Source: Bathymodiolus brooksi | Taxonomy: Eukaryota; Mollusca; Bivalvia; Mytilida; Modiolidae | Assembly (NCBI GenBank): GCA_963680875.1 | Contig: OY804590.1 | Coordinates: 25,358,640-25,422,639, forward strand | DNA: 64,000 nucleotides | Reading direction: 5' to 3' | Shown: positions 27,191-40,000 of the stretch, in pieces | Numbering within the stretch: position 1 is the first letter of the stretch | How the letters are laid out: every line of letters begins with the position of its first letter | The notes under the pieces: generated by a model | What the model was told of the DNA's origin: nothing | Database searches by the model: none | The model's input: only the letters and a program-made list of their open reading frames with translations | Made by a program: the position numbers and the translations under genes

Positions 27191-30100
27191 TTTTTTATCG
27201 GCCCTATCCTTACCTCTTAGTCAAATATGCTTCTTTTATCGGCCATAACCTTACCTCTTAGTCAAATAGGTTTCTTTTATCGGCCCTAACCTTACCTCTT
27301 AGTCAAATGAGTTTCTTTTATCGGCCCTAACCATACCTCTTAGTTAAATAGGTTCCTTTTATCGGCCCTTACCTTACCTCTAGGTCAAATATGTTTCTTT
27401 TATCGGCCCTAATCTTATCTCTTAGTCAAATAGGTTTCTTTTATCGGTCCTAACCTTACCTCTTAGTTAAATAGGTTTCTTTTATCGGCCCTAACCTTAC
27501 CTTTTAGTCAATTAGGTTTCTTTTATCGGCTCTAACCTTATCTCTTAGTCAAATGGTTTTTTTATCGGCCCTAACCTTACCTCTTAATCAAATAGATTTC
27601 TTTTATCGACCCTAACCTTACCTCTTTGTCAAATAGATTTCTTTTATCGGCCCTTACCTTACTTCTTAGTCAAATAGGTTTATTTTATCGGCCCTAACCA
27701 TACCTGTTAGTCAAATAGGTTTCCTTTATCGGCCCTAACCATACCTCTTAGTCAAATAGGTTTATTGTATCGGCCCTAACCTTACCTCTTAGTCAAATAT
27801 GTTTCTTTTATCGGCCCTAAACCTTACCTCTTAGTCAAATAGGTTTATTGTATCGGCCCTAACCTTACCTCTTAGTCAAATAGGTTTCTTGTATTGGCCC
27901 TTACCTTACCTCTTAGTCAAATAGGTTTCTTTTATCAGCCCTAACCTTGCCTCTTAGTCAAACAGGTTTCTTTTATCGGCCCTAACCTTACCTCTTAGTC
28001 AAATAGGTTTCTTTTATCGGCCATAACCTTACCTCTTAGTCAAATATGTTTCTTGTATCGGCCCTAGCCTTACCTATTAGTCAAATATGTTTCATGTATC
28101 GGCCCTAACCTTAACTCTTAGTCAAATATGCTTCTTTTATTGGCCCTAACCTTACCTCTTCGTCAAATACGTTTCTTTTATCGGCCATAACCTTATCTCT
28201 TAGTCAAATGGGTTTCTTTTATTGGCCCTAACCTTACCTCTTAATCAAATAGGTTTCTTTTATCAGCCCTAACATTACATCTTAGATAAATAGGTTACTG
28301 TTATCGGCCATAACCTTACCTCTTAGTCAAATAGGTTTCTTTTATCGGCCCTAATCTTATCTCTTAGTCAAATAGGTTTCTTTTATCGGCCCTAAACTTA
28401 TCTCTTAATCAAATGGGTTTCTTTTATCGGCCCTAATCTTACCTCTTAGTCAAATAGGTTTCTTTTATCGGCTCTAATCTTACCTCTTAGTCAAATATGT
28501 TTCCGTTATCGCCGCTAACCTTACCTCGTAGTCAAATATGTTTCTTTTATCGGACCAAACCTTACCTCTTCGTCAAATAGGTTTCTTTTATCGATCCTAA
28601 CCTTACCTCTTAGTCAAATATGTTTCTATTATCGGCCCTAACCTTACCTCTTAGTCAAATTGGTTTCTTTTATCAGCCCTAACCATGCCTCTTTGCCAAA
28701 TAGGTGTCTTTTATCGGCCCTAACCTTACCTCTTAGTCATATAGGTTTCTTTTATCGGCCCTAATCTTACCTCTTAGTCAAATATGATTTGTATCGGCCC
28801 TAACCTTACCTCTTAGTCAAATAGGTTTCTTTTATCGGCCATAACCTTACCTCTTAGTCAAATAAGTTTCTTTTATCGGCCCTAACCTTACCTCTTAGTC
28901 AAATATGTTTCTTTTATCGGCCTTAACATTACCTCTTTGTTAAATAGGTTTCTTTTATCGGCCCTAACCTTACCTCTTAGTCAAATATGTTTCTTTTATC
29001 GGCCTTAACATTACCTCTTTGTTAAATAGGTTTCTTTTATCGGCCCTAACCTTACCTCTTAGTCAAATATGTTTCTTTTATCGGCCCTAACCTTACCTCT
29101 TTGTCAAATAGGTTTTTTTTATCGGCCCTAACCTTATCTCTTAGTCAAAAGGGTTTCTTTTATCGGCCCTAACCTTACCTCTTAATCAAACAGCTTTCTT
29201 TTATCGGCCTTAACCGTACCTCTTAGTCAAATAGGTTTCTTTAATCGGCCCTAACCTTACCTCTTAGTCAAATAGGTTTCTTTTGTCGGCCCTAATATTT
29301 TCTCATAGTCAAATAGTTTTTTTTTATCGGCCCTATCCTTACCTCTTAGTCAAATAGGTTTCTTTTATCGGCCCTAACCTTACCTCTTAGTCAAATGGGT
29401 TTCTTTTATCGGCCCTAACCATACCTCTTAGTTAAATAGGTGTCTTTTATCGGCCCTAACCTTACCTCTTAGTCAAATAGGTTTCTTTTATCGGCCCTAA
29501 TCTTACCTCTTAGTCAAATATGATTTTTATCCGACCTAACCTTACCTCTTAGTCAAATAGGTTTCTGTTATCGCGCTAACCTTACCTCTTAGTCAAATAG
29601 GTTTCTTTTATCGGCCATAACCTTACCTCTTAGTCAAATAAGTTTCTTTTATCGGCCCTAACCTTACCTCTTAGTCAAATATGTTTCTTTTATCGGCCTT
29701 AACATTACCTCTTAGTTAAATAGGTTTCTTTTATCGGCCCTAACCTTACCTCTTAGTCAAATATGTTTCTTTTTTCGGCCCTAACCTTACCTCTTAGTTA
29801 AATAGGTTTCTTTTATCGGCCCTAATCTTACCTCTTAGTCAAATATGATTTTTATCCGACCTAACCTTACCTCTTAGTCAAATAGGTTTCTGTTATCGCG
29901 CTAACCTTACCTCTTAGTCAAATAGGTTTCTTTTATCGCCATAACATTACCTCTTAGTCAAATAAGTTTCTTTTATCGGCCCTAACCTTACCTCTTAGTC
30001 AAATATGTTTCTTTTATCGGCCTTAACATTACCTCTTAGTTAAATAGGTTTCTTTTATCGGCCCTAACCTTACCTCTTAGTCAAATATGTTTCTTTTTTC

Positions 30101-30754
30101 GGCCCTAACCTTACCTCTTAGTCAAATAGGTTTTTTTATCGGACCTAACCTTATCTCTTTGTCAAAAGGGTTTCTTTTATCGGCCCTAACCTTACCTCTT
30201 AATCAAACAGCTTTCTTTTATCGACCTTAACCGTACCTCTTAGTCAAATAGGTTTCTTTAATCGGCCCTAACCTTACCTCTTAGTCAAATAGGTTTCTTT
30301 TGTCGACCTTAATATTTTCTCTTAGTCAAATAGGTTTTTTTTATCGGCCCTATCCTTACCTCTTAGTCAAATATGCTTCTTTTATCGGCCCTAACCTTAC
30401 CTCTTAGTCAAATAGGTTTCTTGTATCGGCTCTAAACCTTACCTCTTAGTCAAATAGGTTTATTGTATCGGCTCTAACCTTACCTCTTAGTCAAATAGGT
30501 TTCTTGTATTGGCCCTAACCTTACCTCTTAGTCAAATAGGTTTCTTTTATCGGCCCTAACCTTACCTCTAAGTCAAATAGGTTTCTTTTATCGGCCCTAA
30601 CCTTACCTCTTAATCAGATATGTTTCTTTTATCGGCCATAACCTTACCTCTTAGTAAAATATGTTTCTTTTATCGGCCCTAACCTTACCTCTTAGTAAAA
30701 TATGTTTCTTTTATCGACCCTAACCTTACCTCTTAGTAAAATATGTTTCTTTTC

Positions 30755-30924
30755 TTAATACTTGGAGAAAAGGTACTTTATACATGACATAAACCAGAAT
30801 AAAGTTGTGTCCAGAATTCCATTTTGGGGAATACCCGAACGTGTTATAGACATAAATGACAGGTTTATTTCAGTAATGAACGACAAAGAAGGAGATGTAT
30901 TTTGTGTATTTACATGTGCCTTAC
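30755..30924. other. Unique sequence between satellite and exon 4
   Basis: About 170 bp of non-repetitive sequence separates the sharp satellite edge from the exon-4 donor. I see no further exon in it. If the gene model holds, this is the start of intron 4. Confidence 0.5.
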
Positions 30925-31006
30925 CTGCTAATCGCGCATGGACAGCGCCAAATTCTCCAGCTGTGTTGAACTCCGCAGGTGCACCATTGTCTACAGCACA
31001 TTGTTG
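30925..31006 (-). CDS. Exon 4 of the split gene: lectin-like domain, continued
   Basis: The acceptor GTTTTATATTGTAG precedes 31,006. The exon starts in phase 0 as needed after exon 3 and encodes QQCAVDNGAPAEF, then GAVHARLAG (residues 152-178 plus one base). With exon 3, TY at 146-147 and Cys154 have the W/Y-x6-C spacing of lectin-like domains. Cys137 to Cys154 is 17 residues, as in many family members, and GAVHARL sits where GAHLAS-type residues usually lie. The donor is G|GTAAGG with GT at 30,924. The opposite strand also has an 87-codon open frame across this site (30,762-31,025), which I regard as chance. Confidence 0.6.
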
Positions 31007-31372
31007 CTACAATATAAAACGTTAATATTCAAATACAAATAATATTAGTATAAACGTATTTTATTAATTAATTCAATATTACACAATATGATAATACACA
31101 TATAAATTATATAGACATTTAAATTAATCAATAGGATTCGGAAACAAGTGGTCATACTTATATTAATTCGTATCCCTGATGTTATCTAGTGTTCAAGGTT
31201 TAATTAGTATCGAAAGGTAGAAGTGTATTGAAAATTAATCAAGTGTTAATCAGTCGTTGTCAATGTTATTTGGTGTGCTTTAGTAAGAAAAAAAAATAAA
31301 AAGAAACAAACAAATGAAGTGCAAAGGTGCAAGTGCTTTTTTTTTTAACATGTTTAAGTTGTATAAATATGG

Positions 31373-32205
31373 TTAAGAGGTGAATCGTTTACTACTTATG
31401 ATGAACTTCTGCACGTTTAAGAATATATCTGTATTTAGGGTATTCGTTAAGTCTGTAGAGCCAAACAATAATAAATCCGTATTTAAGTTAATTGGTAAAT
31501 TAATGGTGTGAATATATCTCAGTCTTGTTGCATTGTGACGGGGACAATGTAGCAGAAAATGGGCCGTGGATTCTGTTGCCCCACATTGACAGAATGGGAA
31601 ATTTACAATGTTTTTACGAAATAAGTGATGATTGAGAGAGCTGCATTGCATACGCAATCTAGCGTGTAAAATATGTCCCAGTCGAGTACCAATATAATAA
31701 TAAATGGGTTTAGTATTGTTTTGGGGTTGAATATTTGATTTAATTATCTGAACAGATCTGCTTGATTTAATATTTTCTGGCTGTTGGTTCCATAGTTGTA
31801 TACTGGAGGGTATAAAATAGCTTGCGTAGAGCGATGCTCGAGTGCGTACTGGAGGAATACGTGAGGTATGACGAGTATTGTGGTCATGGATCATGCCGAA
31901 ATTTTGCGGAATTAAGTTACTAAGATATTGAGGAGTTAGATTATTTGACATCTTATAAAATTGAATCGTTCTATGCCTTTCCCTTCTATCTTTCAATTTT
32001 TCCCACCCGGTTTCAATATATAGATTACTTAAGGATACAAATCTGGTATCCCCAGTCACGATTCTAGCAGCCTCAACCTGAACATTTTCTAGTTTGTTGA
32101 TTAGTATTTGAGTCTTGGTATCCCAAACAACATCCGCATATTCTAGTAATGGTCTTATAAAAGTAATATAAATTGTTTCTAGAGTTTTTCCGATCCAGTA
32201 TAAAT
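31373..32205 (-). pseudogene. LINE A C-terminal region
   Basis: The minus strand encodes LETIYITFIRPLLEYADVVW, then KLENVQVEAARIVTGDT, a region rich in Arg/His, and near the end a Cys-rich segment (FCQCGATESTAHFLLHC). These are typical of the post-reverse-transcriptase part of Jockey/CR1-like LINEs, including a Zn-knuckle-like CxC...H...C motif. The stop is at 31,373. It is separated from the palm domain by the LINE B insertion and a single-base slip near 32,185. Confidence 0.8.
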
Positions 32206-32910
32206 TTGAATTTCCTGTGGAATAGCTTACCAGACCACTTCAGGACTGAAAATAGTTTCGCACATTTTAAGAGCCTTGTTCAGTCCTGGACTGGTTCTGA
32301 TTGCCGTTGCTCTGCTTGCAAATAAAAAGCCCAATTTTTTTTCTTGCCTCAATTTAAGTGTTTCTACTGACAGCCTTTGTTTGAATTAGTACTTGTTTCG
32401 AAAGAATTTGCTTCCGATTCACGATCAATGTTTTTTTGTGTTTTTTTTATAAATATTTTAGATCTCTTAATTATTAGTAATGCTGTCTTTCTTTTTAAAT
32501 TTTTATGAAAATTTATAATTTTTTAAGATGTTCAAATTTTTATTCTTTAAATGGTTTTAAATAATTTCTATGGAAATTACTAAATGTCTAAATTTCTGTA
32601 TTTTAGTTGCTTTTTGCTTGTTTTTAGTCTCATGCTTGGCTTGTTTTGTATTGCGTTTATGTTTAAATGGATTGACTGTATGGTAATCCTGAACAGGGTG
32701 ACAGCGAGGCACTTGCCACATGGACCTCTGTTCGGGTTTCTTTTACAGCCCCCTTTCTGCTTTTTGCCTGCATGATATGTTTTAATTTTGTAATTGCATG
32801 CTGATTGTATTGTTTTAATGTTGATGTATTTGTATTCGGTAAAAAGCTCTTATGTGTTTTGTTTATATTACATGCCGAATTGAAATAAAGTTTTACTTAC
32901 TTACTTACTT
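32206..32910 (+). mobile_element. LINE B, 5'-truncated, inserted into LINE A
   Basis: A plus-strand fragment opens with the end of a LINE protein (LWNSLPDHFRTENSFAHFKS and SDCRCSACK, stop at 32,323-32,325). An AT-rich 3' untranslated region follows, ending in GCCGAATTGAAATAAAG and a tail of ACTT repeats at about 32,893-32,910. The C-terminal pattern is that of many mollusc LINEs. It interrupts the LINE A frame, so it inserted later. I could not fix a target-site duplication. Confidence 0.75.
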
Positions 32911-33733
32911 AAAATGTTAACACGTGAGAATGCTTTTGTAGTTATCATGTCAATATGTTTATTCCAATTACCAAGGTGTTTATGTTCAGTAACAGTACTA
33001 ATGATAGTATTATTCATAATAAGGTTAGGTTGATGGGGTTTATTTAATTTTCGAGAGATAGTCACGGTTTCAGTTTTCTGTGGATTAAAATTTACCAGCC
33101 ATTTTGTAGACCATGCATGTAATTTCACTAGGTTATCATTGAGTACTTGTGCTGTTTCTTGTGGGTCGTCTACAATTAAGTACAGACTAGTGTCATCGGC
33201 AAATAATTTTATAGTCGAATTAATATCGGTCAGTATGTCATTTATGAAAGAAAAAAAAGAAAAAAAAGAGTCCCTAAAATCGATCCCTGGGGTACACCAG
33301 CATTTATGTCACGCCATCTAGAAGTTGAATTATCAATTACGACACTTTGTTTTCTTTCAGACAAGTAGTTTTTCACCCAAGATAATAATGATCCTCTAAT
33401 TCCTATTGATTCAAGCTTACGAAGTAATCCCTTATGCCATACTCGGTCAAATGCTTTACTTATATCGCAAAAGACAACTCTCACTTCCTTACCTTCATCC
33501 AACGCTCTACCAAATTCATTTGTGATGTACAGGAGTTGATTAACGGCAGAATCTCCAGGAGTAAAACCAGATTGATGGGATGTAATTAAGTTATTGTCAA
33601 TCAAATAGTTATAAATATGTTCATAGACTAATCGCTCCATTACCTTGGCAAGTATACTAATGAGGGAAATTGGTCTGTAGTTTTTCAAATTACTGGGACA
33701 ATCTTTTTTTAAAAAGGGGGTCACAAATAACAT
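32901..33733 (-). pseudogene. LINE A reverse transcriptase, broken
   Basis: The first part (33,733-33,242) carries the non-LTR reverse-transcriptase signatures NYRPISLISILAKVMERL, then FCDISKAFDRVWH (the first catalytic Asp) and AGVPQGSILG. The frame then slips in a T-rich duplication at about 33,245-33,265. The second part continues with the FADD catalytic box at about 33,192-33,203 and HAWSTKWLVNFNPQKTE, ending at about 32,901 where LINE B is inserted. Motifs fit the Jockey/CR1-like group of LINEs. The function would be target-primed reverse transcription, but this copy cannot encode an intact protein. Confidence 0.85.
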
Positions 33734-33799
33734 TAAGATGCTTACTGAGTTCGTTTTTAAACGTGAAACGGTACATGTCCTGAGTATATGAGTGAAATT

Positions 33800-34065
33800 G
33801 GCGGGTATTTGATAAGAAGCAGAAACTGCTTACCATTCCAGAACACCTGAATTTATCCCTGGGTTTTTGGGGTGCTTTTTTTTTGGGGGGGGGGTTGTTG
33901 GGTTTTTTTGGTGAGGTCCGTGTTCCTCATTTTTTTCGTTTTCTGTGTTGTATTGTGCTGTTTCGCTTGTCTTCAACTTGGGCCTGGTGTGCTCAATGTT
34001 ACCGGTGTTTCTGGATTGTCCATTCTTAATTACCCCTTCTCTTTTCTAACAGCAGAGTTTGAACA
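33800..34065 (+). repeat. Dispersed repeat copy (bivalve interspersed family)
   Basis: The sequence runs from AACTGCTTACCATTCCAGAA through a GGTTTTTGG...CCGTGTTCCTCA block to TGTTACCGGTGTTTCTGGATT and TTTTCTAACAGC. The same ordered blocks recur in this window at about 47.2, 47.7, 53.4, 55.3, 56.2, 56.5, 58.8 and 62.1 kb. No coding capacity is visible. The class is unknown; a SINE or LINE 3' end is possible. Confidence 0.6.
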
Positions 34066-34074
34066 CACCAAAGG

Positions 34075-37000
34075 GGTAATCAGTCTACAACAAGTACATA
34101 TACTTACTGATGCGTCAACAGTCTACAACAAGTACATATACTTACTGATGGGTCAACACAGTCTACAACAAGTACATATACTTACTGATGCGTCAACAGT
34201 CTACAACAAGTACATATACTTACTGATGCGTCAACAGTCTACAACAAGTACATATACTTACTGATGCGTCAACAGTCTACAACAAGTACATATACTTACT
34301 GATGCGTCAACAGTCTACAACAAGTACATATACTTACTGATGCGTCAACAGTCTACAACAAGTACATATACTTACTGATGCATCAACAGTCTACAACAAG
34401 TACATATACTTACTGATGCGTCAACAGTCTACAACAAGTACATATACTGACTGATGCGTCAACACAGTCTACAACAAGTACATATACTCACTGATGCATC
34501 AAAATAGTCTACAACAAGTACATATGCTTACTGATGCGTCAACAGTCTACAACAAGTACATATACTTACTGATGCGTCAACAGTCTACAACAAGTACATA
34601 TACTTACTGATGCGTCAACAGTCTACAAAAAGTACATATACTTACTGATGCGTCAACAGTCTACAACAAGTACATGTACTGACTGATGCGTTAACACAGT
34701 CTACAACAAGTACATATACTCACTGATGCATCAACATAGTCTACAACAAGTACATATACTTACTGATGCGTCAACAGTCTACAACAAGTACATATACTTA
34801 CTGATGCGTCAACAGTCTACAACAAGTACATATGCTGACTGATGCGTCAACACAGTCTACAACAAGTACATATACTTACTGATGCGTCAACACAGTCTAC
34901 AACAAGTACATATACTGACTGATGCGTCAACAGCCTACAACAAGTACATATACTTACTGATGGGTCAACACAGTCTACAACAAGTACATATACTTACTGA
35001 TGCGTCAACAGTCTACAACAAGTACATATACTTACTGATGCGTCAACAGTCTACAACAAGTACATATACTTACTGATGCGTCAACAGTCTACAACAAGTA
35101 CATATACTGACTGATGCGTCAACACAGTCTACAACAAGTACATATACTTACTGATGCGTCAACACAGTCTACAACAAGTACACATACTTACTGATGTGTC
35201 AACAGCCTACAACAAGTACATATACTTACTGATGCGTCAACACAGTCTACAACAAGTACATATACTGACTGATGCGTCAACAGCCTACAACAAGTACATA
35301 TACTTACTGATGGGTCAACGCAGTCTACAACAAGTACATATACTTACTGATGCGTCAACAGTCTACAACAAGTACATATACTTACTGATGGGTCAACACA
35401 GTCTCTAACAAGTACATATAATTACTGATGCGTCAACAGTCTACAACAAGTACATATACTTACTGATGCGTCACCAGTCTACAACAAGTACATATACTTA
35501 CTGATGCGTCAACAGTCTACAACAAGTACATATACTTACTGATGCGTCAACAGTCTACAACAAGTACATATACTTACTGATGCGTCAACAGTCTACAACA
35601 AGTACATATACTTACTGATGCATCAACAGTCTACAACAAGTACATATACTTACTGATGCGTCAACAGTCTACAACAAGTACATATACTGACTGATGCGTC
35701 AACACAGTCTACAACAAGTACATATACTCACTGATGCATCAAAATAGTCTACAACAAGTACATATACTTACTGATGCGTCAACAGTCTACAACAAGTACA
35801 TATACTTACTGATGCGTCAACAGTCTACAACAAGTACATATACTTACTGATGCGTCAACAATCTAAAAAAAGTACATATACTTACTGATGCGTCAACAGT
35901 CTACAACAAGTACATGTACTGACTGATGGGTCAACACAGTCTACAACAAGTACATATACTCACTGATGCATCAACATAGTCTACAACAAGTACATATACT
36001 TACTGATGCGTCAACAGTCTACAACAAGTACATATACTTACTGATGCGTCAACACAGTCTACAACAAGTACATATACTGACTGATGCGTCAACACAGTCT
36101 ACAACAAGTACATATACTGACTGATGCGTCAACACAGTCTACAACAAGTACATATACTTACTGATGCGTCAACGCAGTCTACAACAAGTACATATACTGA
36201 CTGATGCGTCAACAGCCTACAACAAGTACATATACTGACTGATGCGTCAACAGTCTACAACAAGTACATGTACTGACTGATGCATCAACATAGTCTACAA
36301 CAAGTACATATACTTACTGATGCGTCAACAGTCTACAACAAGTACATATACTTACTGATGCGTCAACACAGTCTACAACAAGTACATATACTGACTGATG
36401 CGTCAACACAGTCTACAACAAGTACATATACTGACTGATGCGTCAACACAGTCTACAACAAGTACATATACTGACTGATGCGTCAACACAGTCTACAACA
36501 AGTACATATACTAACTGATGCGTCAACGCAGTCTACAACAAGTAGATATACTTACTGATGTGTCAACAGTCTACAACAAGTACATATACTTACTGATGCG
36601 TCAACACAGTCTACAACAAGTACATATACTGACTGATGCGTCAACAGCCTACAACAAGTACATATACTTACTGATGGGTCAACACAGTCTACAACAAGTA
36701 CATATACTTACTGATGCGTCAACAGCCTACAACAAGTACATATACTTACTGATGCGTCAACACAGTCTACAACAAGTACATATACTGACTGATGCGTCAA
36801 CAGCCTACAACAATTACACATACTTACTGATGGGTCAACACAGTCTACAACAAGTACATATACTTACTGATGCGTCAACAGTCTACAACAAGGACATATA
36901 CTTACTGATGCGTCAACACAGTCTACAACAAGTACATATACTGACTGTTGCGTCAACACAGTCTACAACAAGTACATATACTTACTGATGCGTCAACACA

Positions 37001-40000
37001 GTCTACAACAAGTACACATACTTACTGATGTGTCAACAGCCTACAACAAGTACATATACTTACTGATGCGTCAACACAGTCTACAACAAGTACATATACT
37101 GACTGATGCGTCAACAGCCTACAACAAGTACATATACTTACTGATGGGTCAACACAGTCTACAACAAGTACATATACTTACTGATGCGTCAACAGTCTAC
37201 AACAAGTACATATACTTACTGATGGGTCAACACAGTCTACAACAAGTACATATACTGACTGATGCGTCAACAGTCTACAACAAGTACATATACTTACTGA
37301 TGCGTCAACAGTCTACAACAAGTACATATACTTACTGATGCGTCAACAGTCTACAACAAGTACATATACTTACTGATGCGTCAACAGTCTACAACAAGTA
37401 CATATACTTACTGATGCGTCAACAGTCTACAACAAGTACATATACTTACTGATGCATCAACAGTCTACAACAAGTACATATACTTACTGATGCGTCAACA
37501 GTCTACAACAAGTACATATACTGACTGATGCGTCAACACAGTCTACAACAAGTACATATACTCACTGATGCATCAAAATAGTCTACAACAAGTACATATA
37601 CTTACTGATGCGTCAACAGTCTACAACAAGTACATATACTTACTGATGCGTCAACAGTCTACAACAAGTACATATACTTACTGATGCGTCAACAGTCTAA
37701 AAAAAGTACATATACTTACTGATGCGTCAACAGTCTACAACAAGTACATGTACTGACTGATGGGTCAACACAGTCTACAACAAGTACATATACTCACTGA
37801 TGCATCAACATAGTCTACAACAAGTACATATACTCACTGATGCGTCAACAGTCTACAACAAGTACATATACTTACTGATGCGTCAACACAGTCTACAACA
37901 AGTACATATACTGACTGATGCGTCAACACAGTCTACAACAAGTACATATACTGACTGATGCGTCAACACAGTCTACAACAAGTACATATACTTACTGATG
38001 CGTCAACGCAGTCTACAACAAGTACATATACTGACTGATGCGTCAACAGCCTACAACAAGTACATATACTGACTGATGCGTCAACAGTCTACAACAAGTA
38101 CATGTACTGACTGATGGGTCAACACAGTCTACAACAAGTACATATACTCACTGATGCATCAACATAGTCTACAACAAGTACATATACTTACTGATGCGTC
38201 AACATTCTACAACAAGTACATATACTTACTGATGCGTCAACACAGTCTACAACAAGTACATATACTGACTGATGCGTCAACACAGTCTACAACAAGTACA
38301 TATACTGACTGATGCGTCAACACAGTCTACAACAAGTACATATACTGACTGATGCGTCAACACAGTCTACAACAAGTACATATACTAACTGATGCGTCAA
38401 CGCAGTCTACAACAAGTACATATACTTACTGATGTGTCAACAGTCTACAACAAGTACATATACTTACTGATGCGTCAACACAGTCTACAACAAGTACATA
38501 TACTGACTGATGCGTCAACAGCCTACAACAAGTACATATACTTACTGATGGGTCAACACAGTCTACAACAAGTACATATACTTACTGATGCGTCAACAGC
38601 CTACAACAAGTACATATACTTACTGATGTGTCAACACAGTCTACAACAAGTACATATACTGACTGATGCGTCAACAGCCTACAACAATTACATATACTTA
38701 CTGATGGGTCAACACAGTCTACAACAAGTACATATACTTACTGATGCGTCAACAGTCTACAACAAATACATATACTTACTGATGCGTCAACACAGTCTAC
38801 AACAAGTACATATACTGACTGATGCGTCAACAGCCTACAACAAGTACATATACTTACTGATGGGTCAACACAGTCTACAACAAGTACATATACTGACTGA
38901 TGCGTCAACAGCCTACAACAAGTACATATACTTACTGATGGGTCAACACAGTCTACAACAAGTACATATACTGACTGATGCGTCAACAGCCTACAACAAG
39001 TACATATACTTACTGATGGGTCAACACAGTCTACAACAAGTACATATACTGACTGATGCGTCAACAGCCTACAACAAGTACATATACTTACTGATGGGTC
39101 AACAGTCTACAACAAGTACATATACTGACTGATGCGTCAACAGTCTACAACAAGTACATATACTTACTGATGGGTCAACAGCCTACAACAAGTACATATA
39201 CCTACTGATGGGTCAACACAGTCTACAAGTACATATACTGACTGATGCGTCAACATAGTCTACATCAAGTACATATATTTACTGATGCGTCAACACAGTC
39301 TACAACAAGTACATATACTCACTGATGCATCAAAATAGTCTACAACAAGTATATATACTTACTGATGCGTCAACAGTCTACAACAAGTACATATACTTAC
39401 TGATGCGTCAACAGTCTACAACAAGTACATATACTTACTGATGCATCAACAGTCTAAAAAAAGTACATATACTTACTGATGCGTCAACAGTCTACAACAA
39501 GTGCATATACTTACTGATGGGTCAACACAGTCTACAACAAGTACATATACTGACTGATGCGTCAACAGCCTACAACAAGTACATATACCTACTGATGGGT
39601 CAACACAGTCTACAAGTACATATACTGACTGATGCGTCAACAGCCTACAACAAGTACATATACTTACTGATGGGTCAACACAGTCTACAACAAGTACATA
39701 TACTTACTGATGCGTCAACAGTCTACAACAAGTACATATACTTACTGATGGGTCAACACAGTCTACAACAAGTACATATACTGACTGATGCGTCAACAGT
39801 CTACAACAAGTACATATACTTACTGATGCGTCAACAGTCTACAACAAGTACATATACTTACTGATGCGTCAACAGTCTACAACAAGTACATATACTTACT
39901 GATGCGTCAACAGTCTACAACAAGTACATATACTTACTGATGCGTCAACAGTCTACAACAAGTACATATACTTACTGATGCGTCAACAGTCTAAAAAAAG

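Larger units (their letters stand above)
1..30754. repeat. 41-bp satellite array, about 750 monomers
   Basis: Every line of this stretch is a variant of one 41-bp unit. Its recognisable parts in plus-strand order are GGCCCTAACCTTACCTCTTA, GTCAAATAGG and TTTCTTTTATC. Spacing between successive GTCAAA motifs is 41 bp. Shorter variants (for example the ATATGATTTTTATC type and the TTTCTGTTATCGCGC type) recur in fixed order. The plus strand is pyrimidine-rich. The minus strand, which is the sense strand of the flanking gene, is purine-rich and carries GAGGTAAGG and GTTAGGG in most monomers. No long reading frame exists, as 41 is not a multiple of 3 and stops occur in all frames. The array runs off the left edge and stops sharply at about 30,754. 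The last few monomers share a private AGTAAAATATG variant. No unrelated insertion was seen inside. Confidence 0.97.
31040..33790 (-). mobile_element. 5'-truncated non-LTR retrotransposon (LINE A) in intron 3
   Basis: Reverse transcriptase and C-terminal coding remnants lie in order on the minus strand, the same orientation as the host gene. They are followed by an AT-rich 3' region down to about 31,040. The upstream end fades near 33,790, just before the reverse-transcriptase fingers, so the endonuclease is missing. A second LINE is inserted between the palm and the C-terminal part (about 32,206-32,908). The element is dead: frameshifts and the insertion break the frame. Confidence 0.8.

Noticed and set aside
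1..30754. CRISPR-like array of regularly spaced repeats
   Set aside because: The units are head-to-tail without unique spacers, and the context is eukaryotic.
1..30754. True telomere array
   Set aside because: Only one TTAGGG hexamer occurs per 41-bp unit, and unique sequence and genes lie on the other side; this is a satellite with a telomere-like motif.
30762..31025. 87-codon plus-strand open frame beside the satellite
   Set aside because: The opposite strand here has an acceptor, an in-phase exon and a donor that fit the lectin-like gene; the plus-strand frame has no motif.
32584..32775. 63-codon plus-strand frame as a membrane protein gene
   Set aside because: It lies in the 3' untranslated part of LINE B, after that element's own stop codon.
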